This document shows, in pieces, positions 53,661-62,822 of a stretch of DNA of 64,000 nt (position 1 is the first letter of the stretch; each line of letters begins with the position of its first letter). Origin of the DNA: an uncultured Eubacteriales bacterium (GTDB lineage Bacteria; Bacillota; Clostridia; Oscillospirales; Acutalibacteraceae); contig CAKUFK010000014.1 of NCBI GenBank assembly GCA_934647945.1, positions 17,093 through 81,092 of the forward strand. Direction: 5' to 3'. Below the pieces are notes generated by a model. That model ran no database searches. It was not told the DNA's origin and worked only from the letters and a program-made list of their open reading frames with translations. The translations under genes were made by a program, and so were the position numbers.

Positions 53661-55991
53661 ATGAAACAGATTCGAGCCCTGCCGCGTGTTCTGTCCGTCC
53701 TGCTGTCCGGTGTATTGGCGGTCAGCGTCCTTCTCAGCACTTCTTCGGCGGCGGAAGCCCCACTATCTACCCGGCCGCTGCTTGAGAGCGTCTCGCCTTC
53801 CAGTCCGGAGACGGTTCGCAGGCAAAGTACAGCAGGAGAGCTCTCTCTGGAGGAGCTGGCGGTCAGAGAACTGCCGGCAGAAGAGATTCCAGAAGTCCTC
53901 GCTGGTGAAATCCCTGCGGGAAAAGAGCATGTCGTCCGGCTACGAGAGCAGGAAAACGATTTAAACACGGTGATTTTCCAGAACAAAGACGGTTCGAAAA
54001 CCATGTACAGCTTTGCTCAGCCGGTGAAATACACCGATGAAAGCGGAACAGTCCGGGATAAGAAGACCACGCTATCCACCGATATCCGAAAAGCCGCTTA
54101 TCGGGAGGATTACGCGTTCGTCAGTGACCAGAACGACGTGAAAACCTACTTTCCTGAGACGCTGGATCGAGACACCGGTGTCTTGCTGGAAAGCGGGGAC
54201 ATCGCCATCGAATGCCGCCCGCTTTTCAGCCGGGGCCGGAATTTTGAGGATCCCGCGATCCAGGTGCGGCGCCGCGCAGGAGATGTCGTTTTTCCGGAAG
54301 CCCTGCCGGTGGCCGAATGGGATGCCGAAGAAGCATCCGCTGTCAGATCCGTCGTTGCCCTGGGGGAACAAACAAAGGATTGCGTGGATTTCAAGGGTGT
54401 CTTCGATGACGCTGTAACCCTGCGCTACGCCGCCACCCTCAACGGGTTTAAGGAAGAGATCCTGCTCGAACGGTATACCGGCGTCAACACCTTCGCCTTC
54501 GAACTGGATACCCATGGACTCCGTCTGGAACTGGATGGGGCGGGCTGCCTCCTGACCGACCCGGATACCGGCGAGGCGGTGGGGACGGTCGGCGCCTTGG
54601 TCGTGTATGACGCCTCCGGCGGTGCGGCGCCAGGGCCTCTTGAATACCGGCATACCTATGAAGTGGAGACGGTCACGCCCAATCAGCGCTATATCCTGAC
54701 CGCCGTGGTGGACGAAGCCTTTCTGCTCGATGAGGACACCGTATACCCCGTCACCATCGATCCATCCGTCGAGGTCCAGTCCTATCGGGGAGAGATGATC
54801 AAAAACATCGAGGATGTGCCCCTCTACAACGGCCGGGCAAACCATACCCACGGCTCCAACGCGTACAACGTCATCGGCAGAATGGATTATTGGAGCGGCG
54901 TCTATCACGGGACCGGCCGAACCTTGGTCCGCTTTCCGGGCCTGATTAGCAATTTTGCGTACCAGTGCCTGGACCCGGACGATATCACCGCCGTCCGCTA
55001 CGTCATGCGTGAAAACTCCGGCAAATCCGGGACCTCGCAGATCGACGCCTATTTCTTCAAGGAATACTGGTCGGAGGGGGCCGCGACCTACTGTAACGTC
55101 AACTGGAACAATTACGACAGCCTGCTTTGCACCGCCTCCATCACCGGCCCCTCCGGGAGCTGGGCCTCTTTCGACATCACCGCCGCCGCCAAGGCGTGGC
55201 TGGCCGAAAGCCGCGACTGGCGGACGGGCATCCTGCTCAAAAACCGAAATGAAAGCACCACCTCCGCCTACCGCAGCTTCGCCTCCACCGAGTTCGGCAG
55301 TACCCTTCCCTACGTGGTTATCGAATATACCCGCCGGTTCTATGCATCGGTTGAAAACTATTACGACGGGGGCTACGCTGCCCGCTACGCCGGCTCCGGC
55401 AGCAATTCCCCGGCCAACGTCATCGCCGCCAACATGAACTGGGTCGCCGGCATTTATAACCAGGTGTTCAATCTTAGCCTGATCTACAACGCGTACCCCA
55501 GCCCCTATACGTCACTCGCCGATTTGTGCGATAAAGCCAGCTTCGACGATTTGTGCCCGCATGGAACTCACGCCAGACCGTCCGATGTGCTGAACGCCTT
55601 TATCCGGGACCATCCCGGCGACGAAACGGAAATCCGTATTTTATGGTCCGGCCATCGATTGACCAGTAACCGCAGCTATACTTCCTACAACCATTACAGT
55701 ATATTTATTCACGATCTGCCTGACCTCGATATCCGTACGGAGGACGAACGGTATACCTTGCTGCATGAAACGGCCCACCAGTTCGGCGCGCCCGACCATT
55801 ATTGTTATGATCCAAGCCAAGAAGATTCCTGCGGTAACGATCTGTGCCCGAGCCACCACGAAGAACAGGGACTGACGGAAAACTGCGTCATGGGTAAGTA
55901 CATCGGCAACATCTCCTCCTGGGATCCCGACGACATCTTCTGCGACTACTGCAAGTCCGTGATCGTCGCCCACCTGGGTATCCACCACTGA
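53661..55991 (+). CDS. Secreted DNRLRE-type protein with metzincin-like protease domain
   Basis: The protein has 776 residues. A signal peptide ends about residue 30 (VLLSTSSAAEA). The middle (about 390-560) matches DNRLRE domains of secreted wall-associated proteins (RTLVRFPGL, AYFFKEYWSEGAA, SFDITAAAKAWLAE, NESTTSAYRSFASTE). Near the end, residues 702-713 read HETAHQFGAPDH, an HExxHxxGxxD/H zinc site. A candidate Met-turn, ENCVMGKY, lies some 30 residues later, with several cysteines nearby. This fits a metzincin-like protease (snapalysin-like in the Asp ligand), and family placement is tentative. Start 53661 has GAGAGG upstream. It is divergent from the serpin and followed by a lipoprotein gene. 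Confidence 0.82.
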   Translation: MKQIRALPRVLSVLLSGVLAVSVLLSTSSAAEAPLSTRPLLESVSPSSPETVRRQSTAGELSLEELAVRELPAEEIPEVLAGEIPAGKEHVVRLREQENDLNTVIFQNKDGSKTMYSFAQPVKYTDESGTVRDKKTTLSTDIRKAAYREDYAFVSDQNDVKTYFPETLDRDTGVLLESGDIAIECRPLFSRGRNFEDPAIQVRRRAGDVVFPEALPVAEWDAEEASAVRSVVALGEQTKDCVDFKGVFDDAVTLRYAATLNGFKEEILLERYTGVNTFAFELDTHGLRLELDGAGCLLTDPDTGEAVGTVGALVVYDASGGAAPGPLEYRHTYEVETVTPNQRYILTAVVDEAFLLDEDTVYPVTIDPSVEVQSYRGEMIKNIEDVPLYNGRANHTHGSNAYNVIGRMDYWSGVYHGTGRTLVRFPGLISNFAYQCLDPDDITAVRYVMRENSGKSGTSQIDAYFFKEYWSEGAATYCNVNWNNYDSLLCTASITGPSGSWASFDITAAAKAWLAESRDWRTGILLKNRNESTTSAYRSFASTEFGSTLPYVVIEYTRRFYASVENYYDGGYAARYAGSGSNSPANVIAANMNWVAGIYNQVFNLSLIYNAYPSPYTSLADLCDKASFDDLCPHGTHARPSDVLNAFIRDHPGDETEIRILWSGHRLTSNRSYTSYNHYSIFIHDLPDLDIRTEDERYTLLHETAHQFGAPDHYCYDPSQEDSCGNDLCPSHHEEQGLTENCVMGKYIGNISSWDPDDIFCDYCKSVIVAHLGIHH

Positions 55992-56009
55992 CCCGAAAGG
56001 AGCGCCCCT

Positions 56010-56822
56010 ATGAAACCGGTCGGACGGCCGCTGGCCGCGGCCTCGCTCGCCCTGCTGCTCTCGGCCTGCGCTCCCCACGCCGCTCCGTCCTCCGGCCCCT
56101 CCGGTTCGGGGGAATCCGCCGCGGCCTCCGAAGCCCCCGTTTCCCCGGATCCCACGCCTTCGCCCGATATCCGTGACTCGTCCGCCCCTCCGGCTCCGTC
56201 GTTCCCTGGCCCCTCTTCCATCCCCTCCGCCAATCCGTCAGCCGTCTCCTCCAAAGTAACCTATCCCACCACTCACCCCTTACCCCCCCTCTACTACGCC
56301 GAAAGCGTCGAGGCGCTGGTGGAGTGGATCAACACCGCGCGGGAAGACGACCCGCGCCGCCATTTTCTCGACATCGCCCGGCAATATGAGGCGCTCCCGG
56401 TCGTGCGCAGCCAAGCCGCGGACTGTGTCCTCAAGGACATCACGGTCTACCCCGATCACGAGTATATGTTTTACCAGTTCGAGCAGGGGAAAAATGAGTT
56501 TTATATTCACATAGATTTGGCGTATCCGGGGGATCCTCAGCGCGCCTTGGCGGAACAGGTATCCGCCGCCAACGACGCCTATGAAAAATACAAGCTCCCC
56601 CCGCTTCGGGAGGAGACCGTGACCTTCCAGGGGGAACCCAAAACCATATACACCGCCGACACAGCCGGCTACGATTACCAGATCCCCCGTGGCGGCGCCA
56701 TATTCGAGTACGGCGGCGCCGTGGTTAAATTTGAATTGTCCGGGAGGTTCCTTGTCCAAAAAGCCAAATGGGAACACCGCTACCTCGACCAGTTCGTCTT
56801 TTCCACCGTCCCCTTGGCATAG
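56010..56822 (+). CDS. Lipoprotein of unknown function
   Basis: The protein has 270 residues. A lipoprotein signal peptide ends in LALLLSAC (Cys20), and a long Pro/Ser-rich linker reaches about residue 80. A compact domain of about 190 residues follows (YYAESVEALVEWINTAR to the end) with several Tyr/Phe-rich strands. I do not recognise the domain. It starts 18 bases after the protease stop with GAAAGGAG upstream, so the two are one operon. It may present or assist the protease at the cell surface (inference). Confidence 0.75.
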   Translation: MKPVGRPLAAASLALLLSACAPHAAPSSGPSGSGESAAASEAPVSPDPTPSPDIRDSSAPPAPSFPGPSSIPSANPSAVSSKVTYPTTHPLPPLYYAESVEALVEWINTAREDDPRRHFLDIARQYEALPVVRSQAADCVLKDITVYPDHEYMFYQFEQGKNEFYIHIDLAYPGDPQRALAEQVSAANDAYEKYKLPPLREETVTFQGEPKTIYTADTAGYDYQIPRGGAIFEYGGAVVKFELSGRFLVQKAKWEHRYLDQFVFSTVPLA

Positions 56823-56873
56823 CCCGCCAACCGGTCAAGAATGCCCGGAAGGAGCGACCCTATCACACAAACA

Positions 56874-56902
56874 AAGGCGCCGGGGGATTCCCCCGGCGCC
56901 TT
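56874..56902. terminator. Convergent terminator
   Basis: AAGGCGCCGGGGGA (56874-56887) and its complement (56889-56902) form a 14-bp perfect stem. It lies between the lipoprotein gene and ackA. Confidence 0.75.
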
Positions 56903-56955
56903 GCCGCAAGCCATATTATACGGAGGCCCATCCATACAAGCCTGTTTCCGTCTCG

Positions 56956-58158
56956 TTACATCTGCTCGACGAGCGCTTTGGTATCCCGCGCGATGACGAG
57001 CTCCTCATTGGTCGGGATGACGAAGCCGCGCACGGTGGAATCCGGCGTCGTGATCTCCCGCTCCACGCCATGCACCAAATTTTTTTCCTCGTCCACCTGC
57101 ACTCCCAGGTACTCGAGATTATGCAGCAGTTCGCTGCGCAGATGCTCCTGGTTTTCTCCGATACCGGCCGTGAACACGATGGCGTCCAGCCCGCCCAGCG
57201 CCGCGATGAACCCGCCGATATATTTGGTGATCTGATAGGTGCGCATATTCCAGGCGAGCTTTGCCCGTTCATTCCCTTGCTCCACGGCCGCGGCAACGTC
57301 CCGATCGTCGCTGGAGATGCCGGATATGCCCAGCATACCCGATTTTTTATTGAGCAGCTCATCCATCTGGGATGGGCTGAGATGTTCCTTTTCCATCAGG
57401 AAGGTGACGGCGGAGGGATCCACCGCACCCGAACGGGTCCCCATCATAAAGCCATCCAGCGGGGTCAGGCCCATGGTGGTATCGATGACCCGGCCGTCCT
57501 TGACGGCGGCCAGGGAGGAGCCGTTGCCGAGATGGCAGGTGATGATCCGGGAAGGCTCACCCGTCTTTTTGCCCAGCAGCTCGAGGCAGCGGGCGGTGAC
57601 ATACCGATGGGAGGTTCCATGGAAACCATAGCGGCGGATCCCGTATTTTTCATAGTATTCGTAGGGCAGCCCCCATAGATAGGCGATGGGAGGCATGGTC
57701 TGATGGAACGCCGTGTCGAACACCACCACCTGCGGCACGTCCGGGCCGAATGCCGCGATGGCGGCATTGATGCCCTGCACGTGAGCCTTGTTGTGGAGCG
57801 GGGCGAGCGCCGCGTAACCGGCGATATCCTCGATCACCTGGGGAGTCACCAAGACGGAGCGATCGAACTTGGAGCCGCCCTGGACGATGCGGTGACCGAT
57901 CGCTGAAACCTCGGACAGGCTGTCGACAACCTTGCCCTCTCCTTCGGTCAGGGCGTTTTTGACCTGTTCAAACGCCGCCGTATGATCCGGCATGGACACC
58001 TCGCGCACCACGGTACGGCCGTCCTGGGTCTTGTGGGTGAATTTCCCGTCGATGCCGATGCGCTCACAGTTTCCTTTGGCAACCATCATTTCCCCGTCCA
58101 TATCGATGAGCTGATACTTCAGGGACGAGCTGCCTGCGTTGATGACTAAGATTTTCAT
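56956..58158 (-). CDS. ackA: Acetate kinase
   Basis: The enzyme interconverts acetyl phosphate plus ADP with acetate plus ATP, the main substrate-level ATP step of many fermenters. The 400-residue protein has VINAGSSSLKYQLID, GHRIVQGGSKF, VVFDTAFHQTMP, the phosphate-site GTSHRYV, TCHLGNGSSLAAV and VFTAGIGENQ. Start 58158 has GGAGG about 12 bases upstream. The phosphotransacetylase gene is not adjacent. It is divergent from tmcAL. Confidence 0.96.
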   Translation of the reverse strand: MKILVINAGSSSLKYQLIDMDGEMMVAKGNCERIGIDGKFTHKTQDGRTVVREVSMPDHTAAFEQVKNALTEGEGKVVDSLSEVSAIGHRIVQGGSKFDRSVLVTPQVIEDIAGYAALAPLHNKAHVQGINAAIAAFGPDVPQVVVFDTAFHQTMPPIAYLWGLPYEYYEKYGIRRYGFHGTSHRYVTARCLELLGKKTGEPSRIITCHLGNGSSLAAVKDGRVIDTTMGLTPLDGFMMGTRSGAVDPSAVTFLMEKEHLSPSQMDELLNKKSGMLGISGISSDDRDVAAAVEQGNERAKLAWNMRTYQITKYIGGFIAALGGLDAIVFTAGIGENQEHLRSELLHNLEYLGVQVDEEKNLVHGVEREITTPDSTVRGFVIPTNEELVIARDTKALVEQM

Positions 58159-58183
58159 GTTCCGGCCGAACCTCCACCATATA

Positions 58184-58212
58184 TTGATTTTCCTTTACAA
58201 ACAACGTATACT
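58184..58212 (+). promoter_or_regulatory. Promoter of tmcAL
   Basis: TTGATT (58184-58189), a 17-base spacer and TATACT (58207-58212), about 70 bases before the start. Confidence 0.6.
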
Positions 58213-58281
58213 ATGATAGTACAGAAACGTTGGATTTTCAAGGGTTTTCCTCCGTTTTTTGATGTCGGGAGGGTTATTTTC

Positions 58282-59490
58282 ATGAAAATAGCGGGTATTG
58301 TCGCGGAATACAATCCATTTCACAGCGGCCACGCTTATCAGATTGACCGTACACGCAGCGAGGACGGCGGCGGAGCCACCCATATCGCCGCCGTGATGAG
58401 CGGCTCCTTTGTCCAGCGGGGGGAGCCCGCCCTGCTTCCCAAATCCGACCGGGTCCGGGCCGCGCTCGCGGGAGGGGTGGATTTGGTACTGGAACTGCCC
58501 CTTCCCTGGGCGCTTTCGTCCGCGGAGCACTTTGCCTTCGGCGCGGTTTCGCTCCTCGACGCCCTCGGCTGCGTCGGCATCCTCAGCTTCGGCAGTGAAT
58601 GCGGGGATCTCGACGCCCTCACACGGGTGGCGGACACGCTGGATTCCCCCCGGTTTTCCTCTCTTCTGCGGTATCATCTCGATATGGGTATCGCTTTTCC
58701 GGAGGCCCGGCAGCGGGCCGTCCGCGAAATTGCCGGAGAGAAAACCGCGGCACTGCTCGAAAGCCCCAACAACACCCTCGGGATCGAATACATCAAAGCC
58801 CTGCGCGCTCTCCGCTCTCCTATGATCCCTTATACCGTTGCCCGGTTCGGGGCCGGGCATGCGGACGTGGACCGCCCGCTCGGCAACATCGCCTCGGCGA
58901 CTTATCTGCGCACCCTGCTGCGGGCCGACCGCCTGTTGGAGGCGCTGCCCTACATACCCGCCGGGCCCGCCAGATTCCTCTCCGACGCTACGCAGGCCGG
59001 CCGCGCCCCGTCGAAGGAGGAACGGCTGGACCGTGCGGTTCTTGCCCGGCTGAGGATGCTGACGCCGGAGGATGCCGCCCGGCTTCCCGATCTCTCCGAG
59101 GGGATCGAGAACCGGCTCCTGGCAGCCGTCAGGGAGGCCGCCAGCCTGCCCGGCCTGATGGAAACAATCAAAACCCGCCGCTATCCCATGACGCGGGTCC
59201 GGCGGCTGATCTGGTCGGCGTTCCTCGGCGTTCCCGCGGGGCTGTCCGCCGCGCGTCCGCCCTATATCCGGGTGCTCGGCGCCAATCAGAAGGGCCTGGA
59301 AATTTTGGCCGCGTCTAAAAAAGCAGCTCTCCCATTGATCTCCCGTGCTTCTCAGGCCGCGAGGCTGCCGGGGGATGGGGCGGCAGTCTGGACCCTCGAG
59401 TGCCGGGCTACCGATCTGTTCGCCTTGTCTCTGCCTGTTCCGCCCCCCTGCGGACAGGACTGTACCGAGGGTTTTATCCGTCCGGAATAG
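58282..59490 (+). CDS. tmcAL: tRNA(Met) cytidine acetate ligase
   Basis: TmcAL (YlbM) forms N4-acetylcytidine at the wobble base of elongator tRNA-Met from acetate and ATP. The 402-residue protein has the nucleotidyltransferase-like N-terminus GIVAEYNPFHSGHAYQI, MSGSFVQRGEPAL, ELPLPWALSSAEHFA and a later SPNNTLGIEYIKAL. Start 58282 has GGGAGGG upstream; upstream in-frame starts overlap the promoter. It lies next to ackA, which shares acetate as a metabolite, and the two are divergently transcribed. Confidence 0.93.
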   Translation: MKIAGIVAEYNPFHSGHAYQIDRTRSEDGGGATHIAAVMSGSFVQRGEPALLPKSDRVRAALAGGVDLVLELPLPWALSSAEHFAFGAVSLLDALGCVGILSFGSECGDLDALTRVADTLDSPRFSSLLRYHLDMGIAFPEARQRAVREIAGEKTAALLESPNNTLGIEYIKALRALRSPMIPYTVARFGAGHADVDRPLGNIASATYLRTLLRADRLLEALPYIPAGPARFLSDATQAGRAPSKEERLDRAVLARLRMLTPEDAARLPDLSEGIENRLLAAVREAASLPGLMETIKTRRYPMTRVRRLIWSAFLGVPAGLSAARPPYIRVLGANQKGLEILAASKKAALPLISRASQAARLPGDGAAVWTLECRATDLFALSLPVPPPCGQDCTEGFIRPE

Positions 59491-59861
59491 GGACAGTTTG
59501 GGTATGGTTTCCACCTAAGCCGGGGGATTTCCGAGACACCATTTCCCATGGAATGGTACGCCGCGAAGGAGGGCAGCTTTTCCATCGGCTGCCCGGCATC
59601 CAGCCCCCGGTTATCCCGCTAAACAGGCAACCCTCTGCCCGCCCGATTGACTTTGGGCATTTTTGTGCAGCGGATCGGCTGTGAAACGGCGCACCGGTGC
59701 GCAAATATGCCAAATCCGAGATCTTTCGGGCCGTCCGCTCTGGTAATCCGAGGCAAAACGTGGTATACTAATGAGGAAGTTCATAGGTTGTTTACAGCGG
59801 ACCGGCACTCTGCCGCAAACGGCGTATGTGTGGAACTATGACCGGAAACGGAGGGAAAGCG
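59491..59861. other. Intergenic region upstream of the CarD-like gene
   Basis: About 370 bases without a convincing gene. A GGGCAGC/GCTGCCC hairpin lies near 59573-59596. A TATACT with extended -10 TGG lies at 59764-59769 and is the likely promoter of the CarD-like gene, with no good -35. Confidence 0.5.
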
Positions 59862-60377
59862 GTGTATCATGTAGAGGACGCCGTCCTGTACGGCTCGGAC
59901 GGGATTTGTCGGATTTCCGAAATCGTGACCAGGGATTTTGGTGGGGCCCCGGTGGAATACTATGTACTCAAGCCCATCCGCCAGGAGGCATCGACCATTT
60001 ATGTGCCGGTGAACAATGAGGCGCTGGTGCATAAAATGCGCCATGTGTTGCCGGAAGAAGAGATCCTGGCTTTGATCGAGGGCATGCCGGACGAACAGGC
60101 GCATTGGATTGAAAACGACGAGGAACGAAAAACGGCATACCGGGAGACTCTGTCTACGGGCGACCGTCCCGGGTTGATCCGGATGATCAAATCCCTGTAT
60201 CTGCGCCAAAAGGAGATGAAGGGGAACGGCAAGCACCTACGCGCCGCGGATGAGCGATTCTTCAAAGAGGCGGAACGGATGCTTTACGATGAGTTCGCCC
60301 TGGTGCTGGGGATGGAACCCGAAGAGGTGCTGCCGTTTATCCTTGAGCGGATACAGGACGAGGGGCAGGCCTCCTGA
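59862..60377 (+). CDS. CarD-like transcriptional regulator
   Basis: The 171-residue protein has an N-terminal CarD/TRCF-type RNA polymerase interaction domain (HVEDAVLYGSDGICRI, YVLKPIRQEASTIYVPV). A helical C-terminal part follows (RPGLIRMIKSLYLRQKEM, LGMEPEEVLPFI). CarD proteins bind the polymerase beta subunit and tune promoter opening. The start was set to GTG 59862 because GGAGGG at 59850-59855 lies exactly six bases upstream. The upstream ATGs at 59826 and 59838 have no ribosome binding site. The adjacent VOC gene follows after 48 bases. Confidence 0.85.
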   Translation: MYHVEDAVLYGSDGICRISEIVTRDFGGAPVEYYVLKPIRQEASTIYVPVNNEALVHKMRHVLPEEEILALIEGMPDEQAHWIENDEERKTAYRETLSTGDRPGLIRMIKSLYLRQKEMKGNGKHLRAADERFFKEAERMLYDEFALVLGMEPEEVLPFILERIQDEGQAS

Positions 60378-60425
60378 AAAGGGGACGGCGGGATACTGAA
60401 ATTCAAATGCAGGAGGTAGAATGTC

Positions 60426-60815
60426 ATGTCAAAGTACCCGCAATTTTCCGTATCTTTCAGCATAGGCCCTACAAACAAAGAACGACTTGAGGCTTTTGAA
60501 ATATACCGTAGAGCTTTTAAAGCAAAGAAAGTTTCAGAAAGCACACCACCAGACTGTGATGATATCCACATTATGATGGACATATATGGCACTGAAATTT
60601 TGATTGGTCCGGGTAATGTAGCCGGAACTGGATTTGAGAATACCTTATGCTGTGAAATCCGTTTTGATAAAGAGGATGATTTTCATCAAGCGTATGATGA
60701 AATAAGCAAGGATGCTCAACGCCATTGGGTTGAAGGTCCGTATCCATGGGCAACACTGTTAGGCCTTGTAGTTGATAAGTTCGGTATCGGCTGGGCTCTT
60801 TATTATAACGAATAA
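60426..60815 (+). CDS. VOC family (PhnB-like) protein
   Basis: The 129-residue glyoxalase/bleomycin-resistance-fold protein has the PhnB-like ending LVVDKFGIGWALYY and paired beta-alpha-beta-beta-beta units (FSVSFSIGP, HIMMDIYGTEILIG, CCEIRFDKEDDF). The PhnB subgroup has no single known reaction. Codon use is clearly more AT-rich than the neighbours, which suggests recent acquisition. AGGAGG lies nine bases before ATG 60426. Confidence 0.78.
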   Translation: MSKYPQFSVSFSIGPTNKERLEAFEIYRRAFKAKKVSESTPPDCDDIHIMMDIYGTEILIGPGNVAGTGFENTLCCEIRFDKEDDFHQAYDEISKDAQRHWVEGPYPWATLLGLVVDKFGIGWALYYNE

Positions 60816-60838
60816 AGATTCCCGCAAAATTGGAGAAA

Positions 60839-60876
60839 AAAGGCAGACAGGCGGAAGTTTCCGCCTGTCTGCCTTT
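60839..60876 (+). terminator. Terminator of the VOC gene
   Basis: An 18-bp perfect stem (60839-60856 with 60859-60876) lies 23 bases after the VOC stop. It may also work towards mscL because of its terminal A/T pairs. Confidence 0.88.
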
Positions 60877-60972
60877 CACTTTATGCCCGGTTCCCCTCTT
60901 GTTTTTAAACGTCCTTGCCAAGCAGGAGAGAATCCCCGGCGCCTGTTCTATGTAATGTAATTTCCTCTGGAT

Positions 60973-61392
60973 TCAAGACGGATCGGTCTCGAGCTGCGAG
61001 GTGCAATGCGGGCAGCGCGTCGCCTGGATATCGATTTGGGTGCGGCAGAACGGGCAGGTCTTGGTCGTGGGCGCAGCCGGGGTCTCTTTGCGGCGGCCGA
61101 GGCTTTCGAGCTTATGGATGCCCTTGACGATCAGGAACACGAGGAACGCCATAATCAGGAAATTAATGACCGCCGTGATAAAAGCACCGTACTGAATGGT
61201 GGCGCCGTTGATACGAAGTACGTAATCATCGAAGTTGGCGCCCCCGAGGAGCCCGATAATGGGAGAGAGGATGTTCTGAGTCAGCGAGGTGACAAGGCTG
61301 GAAAAGGCGCCGCCGATCAGGACGCCGACCGCGAGGTCCAGCACGTTGCCGCGAAGGGCGAAAGCTTTGAATTCCTGCAGAAATTTTTTCAT
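60973..61392 (-). CDS. mscL: Large-conductance mechanosensitive channel with zinc-ribbon tail
   Basis: The protein has 139 residues. The MscL N-terminal helix is FLQEFKAFALRGNVLDLAVGV. The first membrane helix is GVLIGGAFSSLVTSLTQNIL, and the second spans the AVINFLIMAFLVFLIV region. The cytoplasmic tail carries a short zinc ribbon, CPFCRTQIDIQATRCPHC, in place of the plain charged helix. The channel opens under hypo-osmotic membrane tension. Start 61392 has GGAGG eight bases upstream, and a good promoter precedes it. Confidence 0.93.
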   Translation of the reverse strand: MKKFLQEFKAFALRGNVLDLAVGVLIGGAFSSLVTSLTQNILSPIIGLLGGANFDDYVLRINGATIQYGAFITAVINFLIMAFLVFLIVKGIHKLESLGRRKETPAAPTTKTCPFCRTQIDIQATRCPHCTSQLETDPS

Positions 61393-61429
61393 GAAACCTT
61401 CCTCCATCTTGATCGTCATTGCATTTTTT

Positions 61430-61458
61430 ATTATACCGTAGGAGGATGCGGAATGCAA
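61430..61458 (-). promoter_or_regulatory. Sigma-A promoter of mscL
   Basis: TTGCAT (61458-61453), a 17-base spacer and TATAAT (61435-61430) are read on the minus strand. Confidence 0.78.
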
Positions 61459-61512
61459 TCCCTCCCGGCCTGCCCACGATATGATAGGAAAATTGGGGCT
61501 GCGGCCGGCCGT

Positions 61513-62289
61513 TCACCTCAAACCGGTTCCGATAAAGGGGACGCGCCGGAAGTCCTCGGGATGCCGGCGGATGAGAAAATCGATATACGAGTCGATTATA
61601 CGGGCCGTCAAAATATAGCCGCTGGCGTTCAGATGGTCGTACAGATAAAAGCGGCGGCGGAAGGCCTCATCGTATACCGGGGCATAGCGATACAGATCGA
61701 TGACATAGGCATAATCAAAACATTCCGCCAGGCTGCCGAGCAGGGCCGCGTGAGCCTTTCGGAACCCGTCCTTGGCATCCTCCGCCCGCGGCATGGTGAC
61801 AAAGAAAAATCGGGCCTCGGGCTGGATCTCCTTTAGACGGCTGACGATCCCCGCGTAATAACCGGCAAAGGTGGGCTTGTTGCGCCGATAATCGCCGATG
61901 TCGACATCCGATACCGACCCGACCTCCTGGCCCTGGTTGATCACGTCATTGACACCGAGTGCCAGGACATACGCCTGACAGGCCTTGCCGGGGTTCCACC
62001 AATCCTGCTCATCGGCAAATCCCTCCATATACCATTTCGCCGTCATGCCGCCGCAGGAAAAGTTATAGGCCTGTAGCCCGTGCCGGCGTGCGATATACTG
62101 TCCCCACGAATACTCGTAAAAGTCGTGATATCCGGCCTTGCCATCCTTGTCCCTCGACTCGAACTCCCCAGAAGACAGGCTGTCCCCGATAAACCCGATG
62201 GTACGGAATATCGCGGTATTGCTGTATCCGTCGGCGAGCCGGTCCAGCGGCTGCTCCCCCTCTGCCAACATCGCCTGCATCCAATCCAC
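61513..62289 (-). CDS. SGNH/GDSL-type hydrolase
   Basis: The 258-residue protein has the SGNH blocks GFIGDSLSSGEFES (nucleophile Ser), FSCGGMTAKW (Gly), LALGVNDVINQ (Asn) and YLYDHLNASGY (Asp-x-x-His). It probably deacylates a carbohydrate or lipid ester; the substrate is unknown. No signal peptide is seen, so it acts in the cytosol. The start was set to GTG 62289 because GAGGGG lies nine bases upstream; the ATG at 62337 is a longer alternative. It stands alone on the minus strand. Confidence 0.82.
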   Translation of the reverse strand: MDWMQAMLAEGEQPLDRLADGYSNTAIFRTIGFIGDSLSSGEFESRDKDGKAGYHDFYEYSWGQYIARRHGLQAYNFSCGGMTAKWYMEGFADEQDWWNPGKACQAYVLALGVNDVINQGQEVGSVSDVDIGDYRRNKPTFAGYYAGIVSRLKEIQPEARFFFVTMPRAEDAKDGFRKAHAALLGSLAECFDYAYVIDLYRYAPVYDEAFRRRFYLYDHLNASGYILTARIIDSYIDFLIRRHPEDFRRVPFIGTGLR

Positions 62290-62495
62290 GGCACAATTCC
62301 CCTCTCGATTCGATTCCCCGCCGTCCCGGACTCGCATTGAACCGGAGAAGACAAGGCTGTGAAATATAATATACGTGTGGTTGGAAGCGCGCCGCGGCCT
62401 CCATTGTGAAGGGCTGAGGCGGCAGGAATGGAGAACTCAAGCCGGACAACCCACATATACTACCGTATAGATCTTTTAAGAAAGCTGGTAAGCAC

Positions 62496-62822
62496 ATGAA
62501 GAGAATGCACGATTCCCGGGATACCGACGGCATCTGCCGTCCCTGCTGTTGTCCCTGTCCATCTGGGGGCTGTATCGGTCCCACCGGCCCGACCGGAGCG
62601 CCTGGCCCGACCGGAGCGCCTGGCGCAACCGGCCAGACGGGTATGACTGGGGTGACCGGGCCCACGGGTGCAACGGGTTCCACCGGAGCGACAGGCGCTG
62701 CCGGCGTCACTGGTCCCACTGGCCCGACCGGAGCTACTGCCCCGTCAATATATGCACAACAAGGAAAATGCCGTAACCATGCGGCTTTCAGCACATTAAA
62801 GACAATTAAACAACCCCTATAA
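62496..62822 (+). CDS. Collagen-like repeat protein, apparently truncated
   Basis: The protein has 108 residues. A Cys-rich head (CRPCCCPCPSGGC) is followed by about 18 Gly-x-Thr/Pro triplets (GPTGPTGAPGPTGAPGATG and so on). Such collagen-like stalks occur in exosporium and surface filaments of spore-forming Firmicutes and normally carry a C-terminal globular domain. Here the repeat ends at about 62745 (TGATAPSIYAQ). The last 20 or so residues are compositionally different and probably come from the mobile element that follows, so the head domain was lost. The ribosome binding site is weak. Confidence 0.7.
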   Translation: MKRMHDSRDTDGICRPCCCPCPSGGCIGPTGPTGAPGPTGAPGATGQTGMTGVTGPTGATGSTGATGAAGVTGPTGPTGATAPSIYAQQGKCRNHAAFSTLKTIKQPL

